A model generated the notes under the pieces. That model ran no database searches and was not told the origin of the DNA. It saw nothing but the letters and a program-made list of their open reading frames with translations. Below are positions 27,373 through 36,052 of a DNA stretch of 61,503 nucleotides, piece after piece. Source of the stretch: Clostridiales bacterium (GTDB lineage: Bacteria; Bacillota; Clostridia; Saccharofermentanales; Saccharofermentanaceae); NCBI GenBank assembly GCA_017961235.1, contig JAGCXQ010000040.1:1-61503 (forward strand). Direction: 5' to 3'. The first letter of the stretch is position 1; the number at the start of each line of letters is the position of its first letter. The position numbers and the translations under genes were made by a program.

Positions 27373-29803
27373 AACCGTTCATGTCGAGCCTTCATCGACT
27401 TCCGCAAGGCCGGTCAACTTCATTCTTTCCACGCTTCTGACATCGCTTCTGTGTGTCGGCTTTTCGCTCATGCTGACAAGCACCTACACACTTACGGTGG
27501 ATTTGCGGATCTTTATTCCCGGGATCGTGGTGATGGCTTTTCTGGCGACTTGCTTCCATATCCTTACCGAGAAAAGAAAATGGATATCGGTCGTGCTTCT
27601 GCTCATCTCATTCCTGATTCCGGTGGGTGCCGTCATCTTCGGGATCGCGGGGATCAGGGAAGGCATGGATTCTCTGATGTTCATGCTGAAGAAGTTTACC
27701 TTCCGGGATCTGCCTTTTGACTACGAGGAGGCGGTAGATGCCAGGACGGTCCTGACGAGATTCCTTCTGGTTGTAAATCTTCTTCCGGTACTCTTTACGA
27801 CATATGTGATCACCAGAAGAAAGAGCATCCTGCTCTGCGTGCCTTTCTACATCCCGTTTTTATTCTTCTCCGTGGCGCTGAACTATATGTTCCCGAAGCA
27901 GATCTGGTGCGAACTCGCGCTGGCGGGTATTCTCATGCTGTGCTTTTTCCAGTCGCTCCGGAAGGGAGACCGGGTGAAAAGTGACCGAAGACTTCTGGTC
28001 CTTTCGATCCCGGCGCTGCTGCTGTCGTTTCTGGTGGGAATGTGGTTCCCGCAGAAGACCTACGATAAGCAGTCCCTTGCCGTCCGCCAGATGAACTCGA
28101 TCAAGAATCTTCTCGGGAATGATACGCTTCATAATTCGCTTCCCGCAAATGTGCAGAAGCTGCTCGATGACGTGGAGAAATCCTATCTTGGAGGCACTAT
28201 GCTCGAGGATATAGGCGGTTCTGTCGTCACTTCGGCAACGACCTCTGAAGACCTTAATGCGGTAGGTAATTTCGATCCGCCGTACTTCGTCGTGCTGACG
28301 ATGAAACGAACCGTTAATCCGAGCATGCGTGGTATTTCCGGAAGCAAATATCTCTATCTGAGGACTACCTCGATGGATACATATACCGGTCATAAATGGA
28401 AGATCTCAGAGGATGAGCCGGATGCCGATGAGATCTATGCGGAAGGTGCGAAGATCCCGAGAGAAGGCGCACCTTATGTGCTTGATCTGAAGTTTACTTA
28501 TGAGCCGGAGTTTACCTACAGTCCGCTTTATACAGACGGCTATGTGGTGTCCGCTTCTGCCGGAATTCCTGAAAGTACGGATTATAATGTCAGATGCCTC
28601 CTTGAAGAGAGCGGAGGCGACGGGGTGACCTATGCACTTTCTGAGCTTCCGGTAAGAAGAGAGAGCACCTGCTGGTCAGAAGAGTATATCGACTATGTGA
28701 ATACGACGTCATTAGAGGTCCCGCAGGAAACGGTAGATGCGATCCTCGGAACCGGAGTCCTCCCGGAGTGGTTCATGTCGGTGTATGAAGGAAAAACGGA
28801 GATGAGTACGATCGATAAAGTACTTGCCGTGACGGATTATGTCAGTTCGCTTCATTCTTATGATGAGCATACGGATTACCCGCCGTCCGACCAGGATTTT
28901 GTCAGCTGGTTCCTAAAAGATAGCAGAACCGGATTCTGCGTGCACTATGCATCTACTGCTGTAGTGCTTCTGCGTATGCTCGGCGTTCCGGCAAGATACT
29001 GCTCCGGTTATATGGTAAATACAGCAGTGGATGGAAGAGACTGTGAAGTTGCCTCGACAGATGCACACGCGTGGTTCGAGGTGTTCCTTCCCGAATATGG
29101 ATGGGTCATGGGCGATCCAACTCCGGGAAACAGCAAGGCGGCGTCCCGTTTCGATGTCAGCGGACTGGTAAAGAAATATGACCTTCCGTCGATCTTCGCG
29201 CCATCAGACGATACGGACCCGTCGGATCCGTCTGATCCTTCGGCTACTGATCCGCTTACCGGTCTTCTTCAGCCCACTGATCCTTCGAGTGACCCGTCGG
29301 TTCCTGGAACAAACGGAGATCCTTCCTCCACGACCACCGGCTTCGGAAACTCAGGTACTTCTCCGGTATCTCCGGATGGAAACGGGGGAGGTACTCTGGA
29401 TCCATCCTCTCCGGCAACGGCTACCGGAAAGAAGAGTACGCCAAAGTGGCTAAAAGCACTGGGCAAAGCGATCCTTCCGATCCTGATAGTTCTTCTGGTG
29501 CTTTTGCTGATAAGGACTGCCTATTCCTTTATCTGGACCCGTGCCTTCCACCAGAAAGACATCAACGCAAGTGCGAGGGCCTACTACCGTTATTTCCAGT
29601 GGGTCGGGAAGAAGTGGAAGGGAAGGCCTGCGACTAAGGCGCGTATGTTGGCGCTGAAGGCGACATTCAGCGAAGATGGTATTACGGAAAAAGAACTCGA
29701 CGATCTTATTTTGTTTGGAAAACAAGGGCTTGCAAACACACGAAAAAAGCAGCCGTGGTATAAGAGAGTTCCCGTCCGGCTGCTGTTTGAAGTCAGGATC
29801 TGA
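27362..29803 (+). CDS. Membrane transglutaminase-like protein (TgpA type)
   Basis: 813 aa. Six or seven N-terminal helices (to ~residue 240), an extracytoplasmic part, then a papain-like transglutaminase core with Cys in RTGFCVHYAST (~526), His in DAHAWFEVF (~568) and Asp in MGDPTPG (~584). A Asp/Pro/Ser/Thr/Gly-rich disordered linker (~620-690) leads to another helix (~700-720) and a cytoplasmic DUF4129-like tail (ARAYYRYFQWVGKKW). The triad is intact, so peptide or glycan crosslinking or cleavage outside the membrane is plausible. Last gene of the operon; its stop is only 13 bases from the opposing TSCPD gene. Confidence 0.93.
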   Translation: MRIKTVHVEPSSTSARPVNFILSTLLTSLLCVGFSLMLTSTYTLTVDLRIFIPGIVVMAFLATCFHILTEKRKWISVVLLLISFLIPVGAVIFGIAGIREGMDSLMFMLKKFTFRDLPFDYEEAVDARTVLTRFLLVVNLLPVLFTTYVITRRKSILLCVPFYIPFLFFSVALNYMFPKQIWCELALAGILMLCFFQSLRKGDRVKSDRRLLVLSIPALLLSFLVGMWFPQKTYDKQSLAVRQMNSIKNLLGNDTLHNSLPANVQKLLDDVEKSYLGGTMLEDIGGSVVTSATTSEDLNAVGNFDPPYFVVLTMKRTVNPSMRGISGSKYLYLRTTSMDTYTGHKWKISEDEPDADEIYAEGAKIPREGAPYVLDLKFTYEPEFTYSPLYTDGYVVSASAGIPESTDYNVRCLLEESGGDGVTYALSELPVRRESTCWSEEYIDYVNTTSLEVPQETVDAILGTGVLPEWFMSVYEGKTEMSTIDKVLAVTDYVSSLHSYDEHTDYPPSDQDFVSWFLKDSRTGFCVHYASTAVVLLRMLGVPARYCSGYMVNTAVDGRDCEVASTDAHAWFEVFLPEYGWVMGDPTPGNSKAASRFDVSGLVKKYDLPSIFAPSDDTDPSDPSDPSATDPLTGLLQPTDPSSDPSVPGTNGDPSSTTTGFGNSGTSPVSPDGNGGGTLDPSSPATATGKKSTPKWLKALGKAILPILIVLLVLLLIRTAYSFIWTRAFHQKDINASARAYYRYFQWVGKKWKGRPATKARMLALKATFSEDGITEKELDDLILFGKQGLANTRKKQPWYKRVPVRLLFEVRI

Positions 29804-29816
29804 TGCTGCTAAAGGA

Positions 29817-30071
29817 TCAGCCCTCTGCGGCTTTGGCTTCCATTACTGCCTTAGCCAGCTGGTCTGCGCAGGAGGTGGATCTGAATCCGCAAGTGTTTCC
29901 TGCCAGTTTTTCAGCAATGTCCTCCGCTTTCCACCCATCTACAAGTTTGCCGATGGCCTTCAGGTTGCCGTTACAGCCGCTGGTAAATACGACGTCGGTG
30001 ATGACTCCGTCGTTGATCTCGAAGTCGATCTTGGTTGAGCAGGTGCCGCTGGTGCGATACGAATAATGCAT
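29817..30071 (-). CDS. TSCPD domain protein (TIGR03905-type)
   Basis: 84 aa. Starts YSYRTSGTCSTKIDFEI and contains VVFTSGCNGNLKAIGKLV and NTCGFRSTSCADQLAKAV. The three conserved Cys positions match the small TSCPD proteins of Clostridia, which resemble the C-terminus of vitamin B12-dependent ribonucleotide reductase. Function unknown; a metal or nucleotide site is guessed from the Cys residues. GGAGGACAAAACC precedes the ATG on the minus strand. Confidence 0.9.
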   Translation of the reverse strand: MHYSYRTSGTCSTKIDFEINDGVITDVVFTSGCNGNLKAIGKLVDGWKAEDIAEKLAGNTCGFRSTSCADQLAKAVMEAKAAEG

Positions 30072-30102
30072 GGTTTTGTCCTCCGTGTGTGGTTAGTGAT
30101 GG

Positions 30103-30684
30103 TTATGATTTCGGCAGAAGAGAGATATCACGCTCGACCGGGCAGGGCGGAAGGTATTTACTGAATACTTCCACATATCTGGTTCCAAAGGAGATGGATA
30201 CCAGCTCCGAAAAAGCGATGCGTGTCGGTTTTTCTTCCCATTTTCCGTCAGTATCAAAACCGCGGACGTAGATGTAACGGTCATCTTTTTTCTCGATGCG
30301 GCCGATCACATAGTCGATATTCCCGCTGTTCCGATCTTCCGATTCATAGATCGCATTGAGACGGTTGTGCGATAGGTAGGAAAGCACTCCTTCCCAGGAA
30401 GAAAGGTCGATGTCGATCTTCTTGATCTGCGATGTGACGCCTTCGCTCTCGAGAATGTCGTTGGTAAGATCGACCTTGGAATTGATCTCCACGATATCCT
30501 TCATGCGGCGGACAACATATCCGTCGAGACGGAAATCCTGCTCGTCCATGTAGAGGAAAAGATCCTCACTGGACTTGATCGGGAAGCAGCTGTAACAGTT
30601 CGGGTCGGCCTTCAGAAACATCCGGCACAGAAGTGTCTGGCGGCAGGCCTCTTCCAGTACGGCATTGATCTCAAATCTCTTCAT
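30103..30684 (-). CDS. Conserved hypothetical cytoplasmic protein
   Basis: 193 aa. No membrane segment or signal. The N-terminus has CRQTLLCRMFLKADPNCYSC with four Cys, and the C-terminal half is beta-rich (YIYVRGFDTDGKWEEKPTRI, SISFGTRYVEVFSKYLPPCP), ending in another Cys. I recognise the style of uncharacterised Clostridia proteins but cannot name a family. An AGGAGGGATAG site precedes the ATG. Probably transcribed with the TSCPD gene 31 bases downstream. Confidence 0.78.
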   Translation of the reverse strand: MKRFEINAVLEEACRQTLLCRMFLKADPNCYSCFPIKSSEDLFLYMDEQDFRLDGYVVRRMKDIVEINSKVDLTNDILESEGVTSQIKKIDIDLSSWEGVLSYLSHNRLNAIYESEDRNSGNIDYVIGRIEKKDDRYIYVRGFDTDGKWEEKPTRIAFSELVSISFGTRYVEVFSKYLPPCPVERDISLLPKS

Positions 30685-30997
30685 GCTATCCCTCCTTCTG
30701 AATCAGGTTCTTGCCATAGATTATAACACGGTTTTTCACTGCTCTGATACAACTTGAAATAAGACTTCCTTGTTGTTTCTCAAAGAAGATTTAATTATGA
30801 ATTTTTTGTAACCTGAATAAGGCAAAAAGTTCCGAAAAAACGGCAGATTTCAAGCCTTCTCGTGATAGAAGGGAAAAGCCCCTTTGTGATACAATTTAAA
30901 TATCGAATTCTGCCGTGTGTCGTATTGGCAGAGATGAGGGTAAGTGAAGTAAAGGCGGTGCGGTGTGTAAAAGAGGGGAAACACCGGTATTTGGGGT
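30685..30997. other. Divergent intergenic region upstream of the signalling operon
   Basis: 313 bases. A -10-like TACAAT lies at 30890-30895, preceded by TGTGA, with no convincing -35. A weak CTGCC/GGCAG hairpin lies near 30910-30931. I looked for a c-di-GMP riboswitch (GEMM) core and did not find one. This is the only visible place for a promoter of the four-gene cluster. Confidence 0.5.
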
Positions 30998-33661
30998 ATG
31001 AGAAGATTCCGTGTAAAGATGACGATCATGATCGTACTGGTGGTGCTGGTCAGTACAGGTCTTCTTTCGATAATCAGCTATCGCAGGGCGAAGCAGAGTG
31101 TTTTTAACGAGGCGGAAGAAAAATACCGGGTCGAGGCGGCCAAGTATGCACAGGAACTGACTACCTGGCTGAATGCCAACGCCACGATCGTTGATACGCT
31201 GGCGGCGAACATCGAGTACAGCCGGTTCTTCGACCAGGACTGGGCGTTCTTCCACAGCTACTTAAAGTCCGTCTATGACAGCCTGAACTATAACGGCTAT
31301 ATCTACGACATCTATTTCACATTCCCGGATAATACGATGGCCTGTGCGTCGGACTTCGTGGCCGACGGTACGGTCGATTTCTCGCATGAGCGCGACTGGT
31401 ACACGGTTGCGGCCAAAACGAATGAGATCTACTACTCCCTGCCGTATTTGGATTCCGATACGAAAAAACCGATCATCACGATCTCTAAGGCTGTCCGCGC
31501 AGATGGTGAACTGAAGGGCATCATCGCAGCGGATATTTTTGTCAATGTGCTCGTCGATATCATCAACGAAGCAGATGTCGCGGATAACAGCTATGCTTTC
31601 CTGGTCGATCAGGAGATGCATGTGATCGTGCATCCGAATGAGGCCTATTCTTTCTCCGATGAGCCGATCGGCATCCTTGATGTGGAGAAAGCACCATACA
31701 CGGAAGTCGTTGCCAATATGCGGTCCGGCTCTGACGAGACGGTATATGTCGAGGACTATGACGGAGTCACACGAGGGATCGTGGTTTCTGAGATGGAAAA
31801 CAGCGGCTGGCATGTCGGTATCGCGACGAGTAAGACCGAGATGATGAAGGGTCTGGGGGGCCTGGTCAAGAGCTTCCTGATCGCTGCCAGCGTCGCGGCA
31901 CTTATCGGTGGTACTTTTGCAGTTGTCCTTGCCTATGTGCAGGATAAATACAGTAAGCAGCAGCAGGAATATGCCGAGAAGGTACTGCGTCTCGAGAAGC
32001 AGGCGGCGGACGAAGCAAGTAAAGCGAAGAGCCGTTTCCTCGCGGATATGTCCCACGAGATCAGAACGCCGATCAATGCGATCCTCGGTATGAATGAGAT
32101 GATCATCCGAGAGACAGATAACCGGGAGATCATGGGATATTCGAGAAATATCCGCCAGTCCGGACAGAATCTTCTCGGACTGGTCAACAGTATCCTCGAT
32201 TTCAGTAAGATCGAGAGCGGAAAGATGGAACTGGTATGCGCGCCTTATAATGTTAAGTCGCAGTTCTCCTATGTGATCAATTCGATCTCGGAGAGAGCCC
32301 GCTCGAAGAATCTCGAGCTGGAACTGGACATCGATCCGAGCATTCCGACGGAGCTCTATGGCGACAATACCAGGATCAATGAAGTCATCATGAACCTTCT
32401 GACGAATGCCGTGAAATATACGGAAAAAGGAACGGTCACTCTGACGGCGAAGGTAAAAGAGAGAAAGAACGATCCGGATCCGTCGGTACTCCTTTATGTC
32501 GAGGTAAAAGATACCGGTATCGGCATCAAAGAAGAAGACATGAAGAGGCTTTTCGAATCATTCGAGCGTCTGGATGTCGAAAGAAACAGAAATATCGAGG
32601 GCACCGGACTCGGCATGTCTGTCTGCACGAAGCTTCTTGACCTGATGGACAGCAAACTCGAGGTGAAGAGCAAATACGGCGAGGGTTCCGTATTCTGGTT
32701 CGAGCTGTGGCAGAAGATCGAAAAAGACGAGCCGATCGGAAAGTTTGAAGTGGCAAATGCCGGGGACGACAGTGATGAAGTCTATAAGGAATCCTTCCAT
32801 GCACCGGAGGCCCTGATCCTGATCGTCGATGATACAAAGATGAATATCGCGGTTGCCGCCAATCTTCTGAAGAGAACGGGCGTCCGTATCCATACGGCGA
32901 CCAGCGGCGAAGAGGCGATCCGCCTGTCCGATGATAATAAGTACGACATGATCCTGATGGATCAGCGGATGCCGGGAATGGACGGAAGCGAAGCGATGAA
33001 TGAGATCCGCGGTCTGGATAACAAGCTTAATGCCAGGACCCCGATCATCTGCCTGACGGCGGACGTCATCCGCGGCGCAAGAGAAAGATATATCGCCCAG
33101 GGATTCGATGATTACCTGACCAAGCCGATCGATGCGCGCGAACTCGAGAAGATGATGCTCACTTATCTTCCGAAGGAAAAGGTCCGTATCGAAGAAGAAA
33201 AAACAGAAGGCGGCATGCCGGAAACAAAAGAAGATGTAACAGTGCTTTTCGAGGCGCTTGCGAAAGCAGGTATCGATGCGTCCGCAGGTATGCATTTCTG
33301 TCAGAATGATCCGGACATGTATAAGTCGATCCTTTCCGAGTACTGCTCGGAGCAGAAAAATAAACTTCCGAATCTTGAGTCCTGTTATACATCTCATGAC
33401 TGGAAAAACTACGAGATCTATATTCATTCACTAAAGAGCACGTCGAAGACGATCGGCGCCAATAAGCTCTTCGAGCTGGCGGCGGAGCTGGAAGCAGCCG
33501 CAGGACGCGGAGATGAACTGGCGATCGCGGACGGCCACGGCAAAGCGATGGAGATGTACAGGAAGATCGTCCGGGTGATCGAAGAGAATCTGGATGTACA
33601 GGATACAAGCGACGAGGAGGAGATCTTCGAATTCCTCCCGGAAGAGAATAACGAGGACTAA
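30998..33661 (+). CDS. Hybrid sensor histidine kinase: Cache-HisKA-HATPase-REC-HPt
   Basis: 887 aa. Membrane helix ~8-28, extracytoplasmic double-Cache-like sensor ~35-285 (DWYTVAAKTNEIYYSLPYLD; DIFVNVLVDIINEA), helix ~292-316, coiled coil, HisKA with DMSHEIRTPINAILGMNEM (His ~352), HATPase with N box MNLLTNAVKYTE and DTGIGIKEED, GTGLGMSV. A receiver domain starts ~605 (LIVDDTKMN, acceptor Asp in LMDQRMPGMDG) and an HPt domain lies ~768-850 (His in YIHSLKSTSK). The protein ends with EEEIFEFLPEENNED. Start 30998 is the only in-frame ATG after a stop at 30968; its ribosome site is poor. First gene of the signalling operon. Confidence 0.95.
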   Translation: MRRFRVKMTIMIVLVVLVSTGLLSIISYRRAKQSVFNEAEEKYRVEAAKYAQELTTWLNANATIVDTLAANIEYSRFFDQDWAFFHSYLKSVYDSLNYNGYIYDIYFTFPDNTMACASDFVADGTVDFSHERDWYTVAAKTNEIYYSLPYLDSDTKKPIITISKAVRADGELKGIIAADIFVNVLVDIINEADVADNSYAFLVDQEMHVIVHPNEAYSFSDEPIGILDVEKAPYTEVVANMRSGSDETVYVEDYDGVTRGIVVSEMENSGWHVGIATSKTEMMKGLGGLVKSFLIAASVAALIGGTFAVVLAYVQDKYSKQQQEYAEKVLRLEKQAADEASKAKSRFLADMSHEIRTPINAILGMNEMIIRETDNREIMGYSRNIRQSGQNLLGLVNSILDFSKIESGKMELVCAPYNVKSQFSYVINSISERARSKNLELELDIDPSIPTELYGDNTRINEVIMNLLTNAVKYTEKGTVTLTAKVKERKNDPDPSVLLYVEVKDTGIGIKEEDMKRLFESFERLDVERNRNIEGTGLGMSVCTKLLDLMDSKLEVKSKYGEGSVFWFELWQKIEKDEPIGKFEVANAGDDSDEVYKESFHAPEALILIVDDTKMNIAVAANLLKRTGVRIHTATSGEEAIRLSDDNKYDMILMDQRMPGMDGSEAMNEIRGLDNKLNARTPIICLTADVIRGARERYIAQGFDDYLTKPIDARELEKMMLTYLPKEKVRIEEEKTEGGMPETKEDVTVLFEALAKAGIDASAGMHFCQNDPDMYKSILSEYCSEQKNKLPNLESCYTSHDWKNYEIYIHSLKSTSKTIGANKLFELAAELEAAAGRGDELAIADGHGKAMEMYRKIVRVIEENLDVQDTSDEEEIFEFLPEENNED

Positions 33662-33673
33662 GAGGGGGTTCTT

Positions 33674-36052
33674 ATGGCAAAGTGGGTAATGGTCGTGGAT
33701 GATGACACCGCGAACCTGAAGATGGCAGGACATATCCTGAGCAGGAATAATATGCGTGTGACAGCGCTGAAGTCCGGTCAGGCAATGATGGACTATATTC
33801 CGGAGAAGGGATTCCCGGACTTGATCCTGCTGGATATTAAGATGCCCGGGATCGATGGATTTGAGACGCTGAAGCTTCTGCGTGAATATGAGAAGTCGGT
33901 CAATGCCGAGGCAACTCCGGTCATCTTCCTGACGGCGGATGAAGATACGAATACCGAGACCCGCGGATTTGAGATGGGCGTATCGGACTTTGTGCGAAAA
34001 CCATTTAACCCGGATGTACTGATGCGACGGATCGATAATGTCATGTCGAGCAGCTCCGAAGTGAAGTCCTTAAAGAGCGAGGCTTCGATCGATAAGCTCA
34101 CGGGGCTTCTGAATAAGGGTGCCAGTGAAGCAGCGCTGACACGCGTGTGCACCAATACGACCGGATGCCTGATGATGATCGATCTGGACTCCTTTAAACT
34201 CGTCAACGATATTTACGGACATGATATGGGAGATAAGGTCCTCTTCGGATTCGCGCAGCTCATAAGAAATGCCGTCCCGGCGGGCAGCACCTGCGGAAGA
34301 TTAGGCGGTGACGAGTTCGTGGCCTTTGCCAAGGACGTGATCACGGACCAGACGGTCGCGGAGATCTCTGAGAAACTGAATGCCGGCGTGCTCGCGATGG
34401 CGAAGGATCTGATGGGTGAGGATATGGATATTCCGCTCGGCGCCTCGATCGGTGCGATCTACGTCCCGCGCCACGGTAATGACTACAATGCCCTGATCAT
34501 GCTGGCAGATAAGTCTCTGTATTCCGTCAAGAAAAACGGCAAACACGGCTACAGCCTCTACTGTGCCGATTCTTTTGACGATGAAGATGAGGCTGCGCTT
34601 CCGGACATCCACGCGATCTCCGAGATACTGGGAGAACGGTCGATCCCGGATGTGGCGCTGCAGCTCGATAAGGGTTCTTTTTCACCGGTATATAGATACA
34701 TCATGCGCTATATCGTGAGAAACCGGATATGTGCGTGCAAAGTGCTTTTCACGCTGACGGCGGCGGAAGGTACGGAGAACGAAGAGTATATACGCCTTCT
34801 CGATGAATTCGGCAATCACATCCGCCAGTCGCTCCGTAAGTCCGATATCCTGATGCGTAACCGGAAGAACCAGTATTTCGTATTTCTCACCGACATACGC
34901 GAGGACTCCACGAGAAAAGTCATCATGCATATCATCGATTCCTGGAAGGAACGGATGGGCGGATCCCTGATCGTGAACTATGAGGAGGAATTCCTCGGAA
35001 ATGAATACGAGAAGAAGATCAATAAGAGAAGAGACCGTCATGTCATTATCGTCGATGATGACGCGATGAATCTTCAGGTGGCAGGAAAGATCTTAAGCTC
35101 CGGCGGTATCCGCGTCACGGCGCTTAAGTCCGGAAAAGCACTCCTGTCATTTATCGAGGAAGCCGAGAAAATGCCGGATCTCATCCTTCTGGATGTGAAG
35201 ATGCCGGAGATGGATGGATTTGAGGCGATGCGGAGACTGAAGATGATCAGTTCCTCTGCAGCGAAGATCCCGGTGATGTTCCTGACCGCGGATGAGAGCT
35301 CCGGTGCGGAGAGTAAGGGCCTGGCGCTCGGTGCGATGGACTTCCTGAGAAAGCCGTTTGTGCCGGAGATACTGCTTCTCCGCGTGCAGCACATGATCGA
35401 GCTGGTGACGCTTGAGAATCAGCTGAGCTATGAAGTGCAGAGAAAGACGCAGGAGAACCGGCAGCTTCTCGTGCACGTCGTCGAGTCGCTCGCAACGGCG
35501 ATCGATACCAAGGACATCTATACGAGAGGCCACTCGGGAAGAGTGGCGGACTACGCCAGAAAGATCGCCCAGAAGGTCGGATATACCGAGCTTCGTCAGG
35601 AAGAGGTCTATATGATGGGACTTCTCCACGATGTCGGAAAGATCGGTGTCCCGAACTCGATCATCAATAAAGAAAGCAGACTTACCGATGAGGAATTTGC
35701 GGTGATCAAGAAGCACCCGAGCATGGGCGCGCAGATCCTCGAGAATATTAAGGAAGATCCGGAGCTTACTATCGCTGCGCGGTTCCATCACGAGAGATTC
35801 GACGGGACGGGATATCCGGACGGGATCTCCGGATTTGATATTCCGGAGGCGGTAAGGATCATCGCGGTAGCCGACGCCTATGACGCGATGTCGAGTGATC
35901 GAAGCTACAGAAAGCGTCTCTCGGATGAGCGGATCATCGAAGAACTTACCGATGGAAAGGGTACTCAGTTCGATCCGAAGTTTGCCGATGTTATGATCTC
36001 GATCATCAAAGAAGAAGCGGGATCCATGCGCAAGGAGGATGCCGATGAGTAA
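33674..36052 (+). CDS. Bifunctional c-di-GMP enzyme: REC-GGDEF-degenerate GGDEF-REC-HD-GYP
   Basis: 792 aa. REC1 at 1-125 (WVMVVDDDTANLKMAG, Asp in LLDIKMPGIDG), GGDEF cyclase ~138-300 with intact GRLGGDEFVAFA (~211) and no RxxD inhibitory site. Next is a ~310-445 region that looks like a dead GGDEF (RNRKNQYFVFL where RYGGDEF would be), REC2 from ~454 (VIIVDDDAMNLQVAG, LLDVKMPEMDG) and HD-GYP ~596-776 with GLLHDVGKIGVPN and HHERFDGTGYPDG. Both synthesis and hydrolysis of c-di-GMP are therefore possible, each beside a receiver. It is 12 bases after the first kinase and overlaps the second. Confidence 0.95.
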   Translation: MAKWVMVVDDDTANLKMAGHILSRNNMRVTALKSGQAMMDYIPEKGFPDLILLDIKMPGIDGFETLKLLREYEKSVNAEATPVIFLTADEDTNTETRGFEMGVSDFVRKPFNPDVLMRRIDNVMSSSSEVKSLKSEASIDKLTGLLNKGASEAALTRVCTNTTGCLMMIDLDSFKLVNDIYGHDMGDKVLFGFAQLIRNAVPAGSTCGRLGGDEFVAFAKDVITDQTVAEISEKLNAGVLAMAKDLMGEDMDIPLGASIGAIYVPRHGNDYNALIMLADKSLYSVKKNGKHGYSLYCADSFDDEDEAALPDIHAISEILGERSIPDVALQLDKGSFSPVYRYIMRYIVRNRICACKVLFTLTAAEGTENEEYIRLLDEFGNHIRQSLRKSDILMRNRKNQYFVFLTDIREDSTRKVIMHIIDSWKERMGGSLIVNYEEEFLGNEYEKKINKRRDRHVIIVDDDAMNLQVAGKILSSGGIRVTALKSGKALLSFIEEAEKMPDLILLDVKMPEMDGFEAMRRLKMISSSAAKIPVMFLTADESSGAESKGLALGAMDFLRKPFVPEILLLRVQHMIELVTLENQLSYEVQRKTQENRQLLVHVVESLATAIDTKDIYTRGHSGRVADYARKIAQKVGYTELRQEEVYMMGLLHDVGKIGVPNSIINKESRLTDEEFAVIKKHPSMGAQILENIKEDPELTIAARFHHERFDGTGYPDGISGFDIPEAVRIIAVADAYDAMSSDRSYRKRLSDERIIEELTDGKGTQFDPKFADVMISIIKEEAGSMRKEDADE

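Noticed and set aside
30685..30997. c-di-GMP riboswitch before the GGDEF/HD-GYP operon
   Set aside because: Looked for the GEMM core and tetraloop receptor pattern and did not see it.
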